Assembly (NCBI RefSeq): GCF_001263175.1
Contig: NZ_CP012332.1
Location: forward strand, 3,101,501-3,165,500
DNA: 64,000 nucleotides
Direction of reading: 5' to 3'
DNA from: Vulgatibacter incomptus
GTDB lineage: Bacteria > Myxococcota > Myxococcia > Myxococcales > Vulgatibacteraceae
Made by a program: the position numbers and the translations under genes. Numbering within the stretch: position 1 is the first letter of the stretch; each line of letters begins with the position of its first letter. The notes beneath the pieces are model-generated. The model ran no database searches, was not told the DNA's origin, and saw nothing but the letters and a program-made list of their open reading frames with translations. Below, piece by piece: positions 9,324-16,660 of the stretch.

Positions 9324-10109
9324 ATGCGCTCTGCAGCGGACTACATCGAGGACCTCCAGTCCAACGGGAGACTGACGTTCACGACCGAGCAGGCGATCCA
9401 GGCGCTCGGGCGCTCGGTGCCCGCCGTCCGCGCGCAGCTGCGCCGGCTGAAGGAGAAGGGGCACATTGCGGACCCGTACCGGGGTTTTCATGTCGTCGTC
9501 CCCCCGCAGTATCGCAGGCTGGGCTGCCTCCCCGCCGACCACTTCATTCCGCAGCTCATGGGGCATCTCGGCGAGCCCTACTACGTGGCGCTCCTGAGCG
9601 CCGCCGCGTACCACGGTGCGGCTCACCAGGCGCCCATGGTCTTCCAGGTGATGGTTACGAAGGCGCGGCGAGGGCTCTCGTGCGGTGGAGTTCGTGTCGA
9701 CTTCGTCGCGCGACAGGACATGGCGAGCACCTCCGTCGTGGAACGAAACGTACCGACCGGCGTGCTTCGCATCGCATCGCCGGCGGCCACGGCGCTCGAG
9801 ATCGTCGGATACCCCGAGCGATGCGGCTACCTCGACAACGTCGCCACGGTGCTCGCCGAGCTAGCCGAGTCCATCGACGGAGAAGCCCTCGCCGCAGAGG
9901 CACGGCGCGCGCCCGTCGCGTGGGTGCAGCGTCTCGGCTACCTCCTCGTCCTCGTCGAGCAGAACGCGCTCGCTCATCGCCTCGATGACGTCCTCGCAGA
10001 GAGAAACGTTTTCACGGTCCCGCTTGCCCCATGGCACGAAATGGAGGGCGCGCGCCGGGACGCACGCTGGCATGTCGCGGTTAACACAGATGTGGAGCCG
10101 GATACATGA
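9324..10109 (+). CDS. abiEi: Type IV antitoxin AbiEi-like transcriptional regulator
   Basis: A 261-residue protein with an N-terminal winged-helix segment (residues about 5-55, TEQAIQALGRSVPAVRAQLRRL) and a C-terminal AbiEi-type domain. In known AbiE systems this protein represses its own operon and counteracts the nucleotidyltransferase toxin without binding it. Its stop overlaps the start of the toxin gene (ATGA), the usual coupled arrangement. It is on the opposite strand to both flanking metabolic genes and is preceded by AT-rich DNA, suggesting a mobile defence cassette. Family assignment rests on domain pattern and the toxin neighbour. Confidence 0.85.
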   Translation: MRSAADYIEDLQSNGRLTFTTEQAIQALGRSVPAVRAQLRRLKEKGHIADPYRGFHVVVPPQYRRLGCLPADHFIPQLMGHLGEPYYVALLSAAAYHGAAHQAPMVFQVMVTKARRGLSCGGVRVDFVARQDMASTSVVERNVPTGVLRIASPAATALEIVGYPERCGYLDNVATVLAELAESIDGEALAAEARRAPVAWVQRLGYLLVLVEQNALAHRLDDVLAERNVFTVPLAPWHEMEGARRDARWHVAVNTDVEPDT

Positions 10110-10924
10110 TCCCCGAGCAGGCTATCGTGGAGTGGCGCCGTGAGGCGCCCTGGGACGCCAACTCGCTGGTCGAGCAGGATCTGATCATCAGCCGCGCTCT
10201 CGCCGAGATGTACGCGCGACCCGAGATCGCCGATCGCCTCGCGTTCAGGGGTGGCACCTCGCTCTACAAGCTCCACCTGCGGCCAGCCGCGCGGTTCTCT
10301 GAGGATATCGATCTCGTTCAGGTCCGACCTGAGCCCATCGGCGACACGCTCGACCTCGTGCGCGGAGTGCTGGACGGCTGGCTCGGCACGCCACAGCGCA
10401 AGCTGAAAGAGGGGCGCGTCAACCTCGTCTACCGCTTCGACTCGGAAGACTCGCCTCCGGTCAGGATGCGGCTGAAGATCGAGATCAACTCGCGGGAGCA
10501 CTTCACGGAGCTTGGTCTACTTCGGGTTCCCCTTGAGGTTGACAACCAGTGGTTTCGCGGCAAGGCCGACGTGACCACGTTCGCCCTCGATGAGCTGCTC
10601 GGCACGAAGCTCCGCGCGCTGTACCAACGGAGGAAGGGGCGCGATCTCTTCGACCTCTGGTTTGCGCTGGAGCGAGGCCGCGTGAACACGGCGGCGCTAG
10701 TCGCTTGCTTCGATCGCTACATGACGGACGGAGGACACTCTGTTACCCGCTCGCTCTTCGAGGCGAACCTCCATGAGAAAGCGAAACGCCCGGACTTTCG
10801 TGGCGACATGAATGCCCTGCTACGCCCTGTAATGGCCTGGGACTTCGACGCTGCGCTGCAAATCGTCCTGAGCGAGGTCGTAGCCAAGTTGCCAGGCGAC
10901 CCATGGAAAGGGGACGGTGGATGA
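10106..10924 (+). CDS. abiEii: AbiEii/AbiGii nucleotidyltransferase toxin
   Basis: A 272-residue nucleotidyltransferase of the DNA polymerase beta fold. The signature GGTSLYK (residues 49-55) and SEDIDL (65-70) supply the G-S and paired Asp residues, and a lysine/arginine segment LLGTKLRALYQRRKGRDLFD follows near residue 170-190, as in AbiEii and MenT-type toxins that modify tRNA 3-prime ends or other RNA. It overlaps the antitoxin gene by four bases. All visible catalytic motifs are intact, so the toxin is probably active. AbiE systems act in phage abortive infection and plasmid stabilisation. Confidence 0.92.
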   Translation: MIPEQAIVEWRREAPWDANSLVEQDLIISRALAEMYARPEIADRLAFRGGTSLYKLHLRPAARFSEDIDLVQVRPEPIGDTLDLVRGVLDGWLGTPQRKLKEGRVNLVYRFDSEDSPPVRMRLKIEINSREHFTELGLLRVPLEVDNQWFRGKADVTTFALDELLGTKLRALYQRRKGRDLFDLWFALERGRVNTAALVACFDRYMTDGGHSVTRSLFEANLHEKAKRPDFRGDMNALLRPVMAWDFDAALQIVLSEVVAKLPGDPWKGDGG

Positions 10925-10978
10925 CGCCATCGGATCGGAGCGCGGGCACGACGCCTCGTCCCGAATGATCCTCGCGCG

Positions 10979-11782
10979 CTACCGGCCCGTGAACCTGGCC
11001 GGGCGCTTCTCTACGAAGGCGTCGTAGGCCTCGCGGAAGTCGCGCGTCTGCATGCAGATCGCCTGGGCGCGGGCCTCGTTGTCGAGGGAGGAATGCAGGC
11101 TCGCGTGCTGCTCCTCGTCGAGGAGCTCCTTGGTCACACCCAGCGCGAAGGTGGGACCCGCAGCCAGGCGGCCGGCGAGCTGCAGCGCTCGCGGGAGCAC
11201 CTCGTCGGCGGGCACCACCTCGTTGTGGAGGCCGATCGCCTTGGCCTCCTCAGCGGGAATCGCGTCGCCGAGCATGAGGAGCTCGGTGGCCTTCGCGAGG
11301 CCGACGTAGCGGGGCAGGAGGTGCGCCGCGCCCATGTCCGCGCCGGCGAGGCCGACCTTCACGAAGAGGAAGGCGATCTTCGATCCCGCAGCGGCCACAC
11401 GGAGGTCGCAGGCCAGGGCGATGGCCGCCCCGGCGCCGGCGGTGGTGCCGTTCAGCGCCGCGACCACCGGCTTGCGGAGGCGCCGGATGTTGCGGACCAG
11501 GTCGCAGGTCATCCGGGTGAACTCGATCAGCCCCGGCATGTCGCGGGAGAAGAGCTCGCCAATGATGTCGTGGACGTCGCCGCCGGAGCAGAAGGCCCGG
11601 CCGGAGCCGGTGATCACCACCGCCCGGACGGGCTCCCGATGAGCCAGTGCCGCGAAGAGATCCCGCAGCTCCGCGTAGACCTCGAAGGTGAGGGCGTTCA
11701 GCTTCTCGGGGCGGTCGAGGGTGATCACGGCGACGCCGTCGTCACGCTCCTCGTAGCGAAAGCTCTTCGGCTCCGGACGCAT
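10979..11782 (-). CDS. Enoyl-CoA hydratase/isomerase family protein
   Basis: A 267-residue crotonase-fold enzyme: DRPEKLNAL near residue 25, the oxyanion segment GRAFCSGGDV, and a hydrophobic block NGTTAGAGAAIALACDLRVA are typical. It would hydrate an enoyl-CoA. The usual second Glu region reads GADMGAAHLLPRYVG, so exact chemistry is uncertain. The ATG at 11782 follows GGAG and lies one base after the stop of the RidA gene, indicating one transcript SDR-RidA-hydratase. It is the last gene before the AbiE module, on the other side of which the strand-matched acyl-CoA dehydrogenase and CoA ligase continue. Confidence 0.93.
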   Translation of the reverse strand: MRPEPKSFRYEERDDGVAVITLDRPEKLNALTFEVYAELRDLFAALAHREPVRAVVITGSGRAFCSGGDVHDIIGELFSRDMPGLIEFTRMTCDLVRNIRRLRKPVVAALNGTTAGAGAAIALACDLRVAAAGSKIAFLFVKVGLAGADMGAAHLLPRYVGLAKATELLMLGDAIPAEEAKAIGLHNEVVPADEVLPRALQLAGRLAAGPTFALGVTKELLDEEQHASLHSSLDNEARAQAICMQTRDFREAYDAFVEKRPARFTGR

Positions 11783-11783
11783 C

Positions 11784-12191
11784 TCAGGGCTCCTTCGGCA
11801 GGAGGCAGGTCGCCTCGATCTCCACCAGCGCACGATCTTCCACGAGGTCCGCCACCTGGACGAGGGCCATCGCGGGATAGACGCGCCCCATGTGCTTCTT
11901 CCAGGCGGCGCCGATCTCGGCGAGCTGCGCCAGGTAGTCCTGCTTGTCCGTGACGTAGATCGTCATCCGGGCCACGTGCTCGGGGCCACCGCCAGCGGCG
12001 CGCACCACGTCGAGCACGTTCGACAACGCCTGCGCCCACTGCTCGTGGAAGACGTCCGAGTGGAAGACCTCGTCCGCGTCCCAGCCGATCTGGCCGCCGA
12101 CGAAGAGGATCCGCCCCTCGCCGACGATGCCGTTCGAGTAGCCCTTCGGCCGCTTCCAGCCCGGAGGCTGGATCGCCTGGAGAAGACCCAT
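11784..12191 (-). CDS. RidA family (reactive enamine/imine deaminase) protein
   Basis: A 135-residue member of the YjgF/YER057c/UK114 family; FVGGQIGWDAD, the DVVRAAGGGPEHVARMTIYVTD block and the C-terminal ALVEIEATC are family segments. RidA proteins hydrolyse enamines or imines. In aminoaromatic degradation clusters, homologues are thought to remove the amino group after ring dearomatisation, which would fit the neighbouring CoA-pathway genes. ATG 12191 has a GGAG eight bases upstream. It is tightly linked to the enoyl-CoA hydratase downstream (one base) and the SDR upstream (32 bases). Confidence 0.92.
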   Translation of the reverse strand: MGLLQAIQPPGWKRPKGYSNGIVGEGRILFVGGQIGWDADEVFHSDVFHEQWAQALSNVLDVVRAAGGGPEHVARMTIYVTDKQDYLAQLAEIGAAWKKHMGRVYPAMALVQVADLVEDRALVEIEATCLLPKEP

Positions 12192-12223
12192 CTTCACTCT
12201 CCGTATGCTCGGGTTCAAACCGG

Positions 12224-13006
12224 TCAGGCGAGGATCTCGCCGCCGTCGACGTTGAGGAGCTGTCCGGTGATCCCGCCGGCGGCGGGGTCCGCGAGGAAGG
12301 CCACGGCGCGGGCCACTTCCTCCGGCCGGATCAGCCTGCCGATCGCGTTCATGTGGGCGAGCTCCGCGACCGCCTCCTCGCGGCTGCGCCCGGTGACCTC
12401 CGAGATCTTGCGGGCAGAGGCCTCGAGCATCTCGGTCTCGGTCCACCCCGGGCAGACCGCGTTCACCGTGATCCCCTTGGGCGCGACCTCGTGGGCCAGG
12501 GAGCGCGTGAGCCCCACCAGCGCATGCTTGCTGGCCGAGTAGGCCGTCGTGTAGCGGTAGCCCGCCCTGCCCGCGGTCGAGGCGATGTTGATCACCCGCC
12601 CACGCCGGCGCTCGAGCATGGACGGCAGGACCGCGTGGATCACCGCGAAGGCGCCGACGAGGTTCACCTCGAGCACCCGGCGGAGCTCGGCGAGAGAGGT
12701 CCGATGGAGGGGTGCCGAGAACGCGATCCCGGCGTTGTTCACCACGATGTCGATCGGCCCGAAGGAGGCGGCCACCAAGGCCACGCAGTCCTCTACCTGC
12801 CGGTCGTCGGTGACGTCGAGGGCGAAGGCGCTGGCGGCTCCGCCCTCGGCGCGGATCGCGGCGGCGGTCTCCTCGCAGGCCTTGAGCTCGCGCGAGCAAA
12901 GCGCCACGTTGGCGCCCTGCTCCGCGAGGGCGATGGCGCAGGCCTTGCCGATCCCGCGGCTCGCGCCGGTGACCAGCGCGACCAACCCATCCAGCGGCTT
13001 CGCCAC
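12224..13006 (-). CDS. SDR family oxidoreductase (3-hydroxyacyl-CoA dehydrogenase-like)
   Basis: A 260-residue classical short-chain dehydrogenase. The cofactor motif TGASRGIG is at 13-20, NNAG at 90-93, and the catalytic Ser143, Tyr156 and Lys160 (YSASK) are all present. Its place at the head of a set with RidA and enoyl-CoA hydratase suggests oxidation of a hydroxyacyl-CoA, although FabG-like reduction cannot be excluded. The start ATG at 13006 fits the family length exactly. Confidence 0.93.
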   Translation of the reverse strand: MAKPLDGLVALVTGASRGIGKACAIALAEQGANVALCSRELKACEETAAAIRAEGGAASAFALDVTDDRQVEDCVALVAASFGPIDIVVNNAGIAFSAPLHRTSLAELRRVLEVNLVGAFAVIHAVLPSMLERRRGRVINIASTAGRAGYRYTTAYSASKHALVGLTRSLAHEVAPKGITVNAVCPGWTETEMLEASARKISEVTGRSREEAVAELAHMNAIGRLIRPEEVARAVAFLADPAAGGITGQLLNVDGGEILA

Positions 13007-13041
13007 CTTCGCCTCCCTCCCCCGTCAGGTGCGGCCGTTCG

Positions 13042-14883
13042 CTACCAGCCGCACTGCTGGCCGCGGTTCTGCTCCGCGAGCCACGTCCGAAGCGGCTGGA
13101 AGTACTCGAGGATCGGCGTCGCATCCATCTCGCGGTGGCCGGTCATCGCCTCGAGGGCGTCGGGCCAGGGCTTGCTCGCGCCCAGCGCCAGCATCGCGCG
13201 GAGCTTCTCGCCCGCGTCCGCGCTGCCGTAGACGGAGCAGGCGTGGAGCGGCCCCTGGAAGCCCGCCGCGTCGCAGAGCGCCTTGTGGAACTGGAACTGG
13301 AGGATGTGCGCCAGGAAGTAGCGCGTGTACGGCACGTTCGCCGGGATGTGGTACTTGGCGCCCGGATCGAAGTCGGCCTCGGAGCGGGCCACCGGAGCCG
13401 CCACGCCCTGGTAGCGCTCCTTCAGCTCCCACCACGCCTGGTTGTAGTTCGCCGACGCGGTCTTGCCCGAGAACACGTCCCAGCGCCACTGATCGATCAT
13501 CTTGCCAAAGGGCAGGAAGGCGATCTTCTGGAGCGCCATCTTCATCTGGACGTTGACCACGCCCTTGTCGTCCGACGGGACCTTCGAGATCAGCCCGATC
13601 TGCTTGAGGTAGCCCGGCGTGATCGAGAGCGCGATCGCGTCGCCGATCGCCTCGTGGAAGCCGTCGTTGGCGCCGGACTGGAAGAGCACCGGGAGCTTGT
13701 CGTACTGCTGGTAGTAGTAGTTGTGACCGAGCTCGTGGTGGATCGTGATCAGATCCTCCTCGGTGGGCCGGATGCACATCTTGATGCGCACGTCGCCGGC
13801 GGAGGTCACGTCCCACGCGCTGGCGTGGCAGACCACGTCACGGTCGCGGGGCTGCACCAGCATCGACCGCTGCCAGAAGGTCTCGGGCAGGGGCTTCAGG
13901 CCCAGCGAGGTGAAGAAGGACTCGCCGAGCTTCGCCATCCGGATGGCGTCGTACTTCTGCTTCTTCAGCGAGGCGTCGACGTCGAGGCTGGCCGCGCCCT
14001 TGTACGGCTCCACCAGCGGGTAGATGTTCGACCAGTCCTGCGACCACATGTTGCCCAGCAGGTGCGCGGGGATGGGGCCGCGGGCGGGCACCCGATCCTT
14101 GCCGTACTTCTTCACGAGCTGGCTGCGCACGTAGCAGTGGAGCTCGTCGTAGAGCGGCTTCACCTGCTGCCAGAGCCGGTCGGTCTCCGCCTCGAAGTCG
14201 GCGGGGCTCATGTCGTAGCCGGACTTCCAGAGCTCGCCCAGGTCGGCGAAGCCGATCTCGCGGGCGCCCTGGTTGGCGAGCCGGACCTCCTGCTCGTAGA
14301 GGGGCCGCATCTCGCGGGAGATCGTGTGCCAGCCCATCCAGGCGTCGAGGAGCTCCTCGTACTTGCGGCTCTGCGCGAGGGTCTCGGAGAGGTCGCCGAG
14401 GTCGCGGCACTTCGCCTTGCCGTCGGCGCCGCACCACTTGCCCTTGCCGTACATCCCCTCGAGCTTCGCCGCGAGGCTGGCGAGCTCGGCGCGCTCGGCG
14501 GCCTCGGAGGGGGCCGGGAGTGCGGAGGTGAGACGCAGGAGGTGCAGCATCCGGCCGGTGGCCTCGTCGACCTCCACGCCGTCGAACCTCTTGGAGTCGG
14601 CGACGGCCTTCGAGAGGAAGGCCATCATCTCCTCGTTCGCCCACGCCGAGAGCTGCTCGGTGTCGTCCGTGATGTAGGTGCTCTTCACCCACTCGGCGGT
14701 GGAGACTCGCGTGAGGATCGCCTTCAGCTCGGCGTCGACGCGGGTGGCGAACTCCTTGGCCTCGGCGGCGGTGGGAGCGGCGAATGCGACCTCTACCGGC
14801 TCGAGGGAGGGTCCGCCGGTGGTGGCGCACGAGGCCATCGAGGCCGCGAGGACGATTCCTGAGATCAGCTTGGAGATGTTCAT
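13042..14883 (-). CDS. M2 family (ACE-like) peptidyl-dipeptidase lipoprotein
   Basis: A 613-residue zinc peptidase of the angiotensin-converting-enzyme family. The zinc motif is HELGH at residues 383-387 (IHHELGHNYY) and the third ligand Glu follows in GFHEAIGDA about 24 residues later. The N-terminus is a lipoprotein signal with Cys in SMASC near residue 19, so it should be anchored in the periplasm or at the surface, where it would trim dipeptides from oligopeptides. The ATG at 14883 is chosen because the signal peptide starts there. It is separate from the preceding SDR by only 35 bases but its function is unrelated to the acyl-CoA genes. Confidence 0.93.
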   Translation of the reverse strand: MNISKLISGIVLAASMASCATTGGPSLEPVEVAFAAPTAAEAKEFATRVDAELKAILTRVSTAEWVKSTYITDDTEQLSAWANEEMMAFLSKAVADSKRFDGVEVDEATGRMLHLLRLTSALPAPSEAAERAELASLAAKLEGMYGKGKWCGADGKAKCRDLGDLSETLAQSRKYEELLDAWMGWHTISREMRPLYEQEVRLANQGAREIGFADLGELWKSGYDMSPADFEAETDRLWQQVKPLYDELHCYVRSQLVKKYGKDRVPARGPIPAHLLGNMWSQDWSNIYPLVEPYKGAASLDVDASLKKQKYDAIRMAKLGESFFTSLGLKPLPETFWQRSMLVQPRDRDVVCHASAWDVTSAGDVRIKMCIRPTEEDLITIHHELGHNYYYQQYDKLPVLFQSGANDGFHEAIGDAIALSITPGYLKQIGLISKVPSDDKGVVNVQMKMALQKIAFLPFGKMIDQWRWDVFSGKTASANYNQAWWELKERYQGVAAPVARSEADFDPGAKYHIPANVPYTRYFLAHILQFQFHKALCDAAGFQGPLHACSVYGSADAGEKLRAMLALGASKPWPDALEAMTGHREMDATPILEYFQPLRTWLAEQNRGQQCGW

Positions 14884-15127
14884 GGCCCGGCATCCTAGTC
14901 CAAGCGCTTCGGCCGTTTGAAGCGAGATCTGCCCCGCCGGCAGGCGCACAGGCAGCCGGCCGGGCCTGTTGAAGGCGCAGCCGCGCCAGCTCGACGCAGG
15001 CGAGGGCAATCGTTCCGACCGCGGATCGAGACGGCCAACGCTCCATTTCACGACGGAGCTGTTTGAATCCTGAACTTTTCAAATTTGGAAGATTTGCATT
15101 TCCAGTGAAGCCCGGTTTGACTGGGTT

Positions 15128-15150
15128 GGTCGACCGATTGTCGATCGACC
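15128..15150. promoter_or_regulatory. Inverted repeat upstream of Kazal gene 1
   Basis: GGTCGACCGA and TCGATCGACC pair in 9 of 10 positions around a 3-base loop, 22 bases before the start codon. A related GGTCGATCGGATC lies before the second Kazal gene. It could be an operator or a leader hairpin. The rest of 14884-15127 is AT-rich non-coding sequence with no gene seen. Confidence 0.4.
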
Positions 15151-15172
15151 CTTCACTGAAATGGAGATCCGA

Positions 15173-15781
15173 ATGAGAACCCGACTCGCTGGTCTCGTAG
15201 TGGTGTTGGTATCATCCTTGTTCGTAGCGTGCGGTGGTGCTGGTGCCGATGCCGACACCGGCTCCGAGCAGCAGGGCCTCGAAGCGGCCGTCTGCATCTG
15301 CCCGACCGTCTGGGATCCCGTCTGCGCATGGGGCGGCCAGACCTATGGCAACGAGTGCCAAGCCGCCTGCGTAGGCGCGGAGATCGCCCACAAGGGCGAG
15401 TGTGGCACGTGCCTGCTCAGGCAGCGCTTCGATCCCGTCTGCGGCGAGGACGGAAAGACCTACGACAACGTGGAGGCGGCGACCTGCGAAGGAATCCGGG
15501 TCGCCCACCCGGGGCCGTGCGAAGACTGCGGCTGCGACAAGGAGAAGCTCGCGCCCGTATGCGCCTGGGGCGGCGTGAGCTATCCCAACGAGTGCGCGGC
15601 CAAGTGCGCAGGCGCCGAGATTGCCCACGACTACGGCAACTGCGGCGAGTGCTCCTGGATCGCTCTCTACGATCCGGTCTGCGGCGTGGACGGCAGGAGC
15701 TACAGCAACTCGGGCGAGGCCCACTGCAAGGGGATCCGCGTGGCCCACACGGGATCTTGCGACGCCGACACCCGCGGGTAG
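15173..15781 (+). CDS. Four-domain Kazal protease-inhibitor lipoprotein, copy 1
   Basis: A 202-residue lipoprotein (signal ending FVAC at about residue 20) followed by four Kazal-type modules. Modules 1 and 3 have the full pattern with PVCAWGG, a Tyr and NEC. Modules 2 and 4 (PVCGEDG, PVCGVDG) lack the Cys of NEC. Kazal domains inhibit serine proteases by presenting a loop at the P1 site; surface display would protect the cell from host, competitor or its own proteases. The ATG at 15173 is preferred over 15161 because the upstream ATGGAG supplies its ribosome site. A paralog of identical length follows. Confidence 0.92.
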   Translation: MRTRLAGLVVVLVSSLFVACGGAGADADTGSEQQGLEAAVCICPTVWDPVCAWGGQTYGNECQAACVGAEIAHKGECGTCLLRQRFDPVCGEDGKTYDNVEAATCEGIRVAHPGPCEDCGCDKEKLAPVCAWGGVSYPNECAAKCAGAEIAHDYGNCGECSWIALYDPVCGVDGRSYSNSGEAHCKGIRVAHTGSCDADTRG

Positions 15782-15804
15782 TCCACGACTCCCACGGCAG
15801 CTCT

Positions 15805-15833
15805 GGGCGAGCCCTTCGACGAGGGGCTCGCCC
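15805..15833 (+). terminator. Hairpin behind Kazal gene 1
   Basis: A perfect 10-bp stem GGGCGAGCCC/GGGCTCGCCC with no T-run. The stem sequence is the same as in the terminator of the second Kazal gene, so it was copied with the gene but may terminate weakly. Confidence 0.6.
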
Positions 15834-15983
15834 TCCGCCATCCCCCAGCATTTGCGGGCGCGCGGTTCCGAATTTCGAACGTGTCGGATTCGACACTCGC
15901 TGTTGTCCGACGCTACCGACAAACAGATAATGGGTCCTCGTTCGACCGCCTCGCTGGTCGATCGGATCTGGACGGGGGTCGAA

Positions 15984-16592
15984 ATGGATACGCGAATCGC
16001 ATTCTTCGCAGTGGTGTTGGCAGCTTCCACGTTCGCCGCGTGCGGTGGCGCTGGTTCCAAGGCCGACGTCGGCTCCGGGGAGGAGGCCCTCGAATCGGCC
16101 AACTGCATCTGCCCAACCGTCTGGGATCCCGTCTGCGCCTGGGGCGGCCACACCTACGGCAACGAGTGCGAGGCCGCCTGCGTCGGCGCCGAGATCGCCC
16201 ACGACTTCGGCGGCTGCGGCGAGTGCGTCTGGATCACGCTCGACGACCCCGTCTGCGGCGAGGACGGCAGGACCTACAGCAACTCGGCCGAGGCCCTCTG
16301 CAAGGGGATCCGGGTCGCTCACCCGGGGCAATGCGGTGCGTGCGGCTGCGAGGAGAACTACCTGCCCGTCTGCGCCTGGGGCGGCGTGAGCTACCCCAAC
16401 GAATGCGCGGCCAGGTGCGCAGGCGCCGAGATTGCCCACGACTACGGCAACTGCGGCGAGTGCGTCTCGATCGCTCTCTACGATCCGGTCTGCGGCGTGG
16501 ACGGAAGGACCTACGGCAACTCGGCCGATGCCCTCTGCAAGGGGATCCGCGTGGCCCACAGCGGCACGTGCGACGGCGAAATCCGGGACTGA
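15984..16592 (+). CDS. Four-domain Kazal protease-inhibitor lipoprotein, copy 2
   Basis: A 202-residue paralog of the preceding gene, with signal peptide ending FAAC and the same alternation of complete (modules 1 and 3) and Cys-reduced (modules 2 and 4) Kazal units. Modules 3 and 4 are almost identical between the copies, while the reactive-loop residues before PVC differ in modules 1-3, which suggests divergence of target specificity. The start ATG 15984 follows a G-rich ribosome site. Equal lengths and matched terminator stems show recent tandem duplication. Confidence 0.92.
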   Translation: MDTRIAFFAVVLAASTFAACGGAGSKADVGSGEEALESANCICPTVWDPVCAWGGHTYGNECEAACVGAEIAHDFGGCGECVWITLDDPVCGEDGRTYSNSAEALCKGIRVAHPGQCGACGCEENYLPVCAWGGVSYPNECAARCAGAEIAHDYGNCGECVSIALYDPVCGVDGRTYGNSADALCKGIRVAHSGTCDGEIRD

Positions 16593-16610
16593 GCTCCTCG
16601 AAGTGATTCA

Positions 16611-16656
16611 GGGCGAGCCCCTCTCCCGCGCCAGCGGTGAGGGGCTCGCCCTTTTT
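16611..16656 (+). terminator. Rho-independent terminator of Kazal gene 2
   Basis: Perfect 13-bp stem GGGCGAGCCCCTC/GAGGGGCTCGCCC with a 15-base loop and five T. It separates the Kazal genes from the convergent acyl-CoA dehydrogenase. Confidence 0.93.
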
Positions 16657-16660
16657 CGTC

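Noticed and set aside
13135-14862. 575-residue plus-strand frame across the M2 peptidase
   Set aside because: Composition is Arg/Ala/Gly/His-rich with no motif and it mirrors the peptidase, which has HELGH and a lipoprotein signal.
15128-15150. Hairpin as an intrinsic terminator
   Set aside because: It lies just before a start codon, has a mismatch and lacks a T-run.
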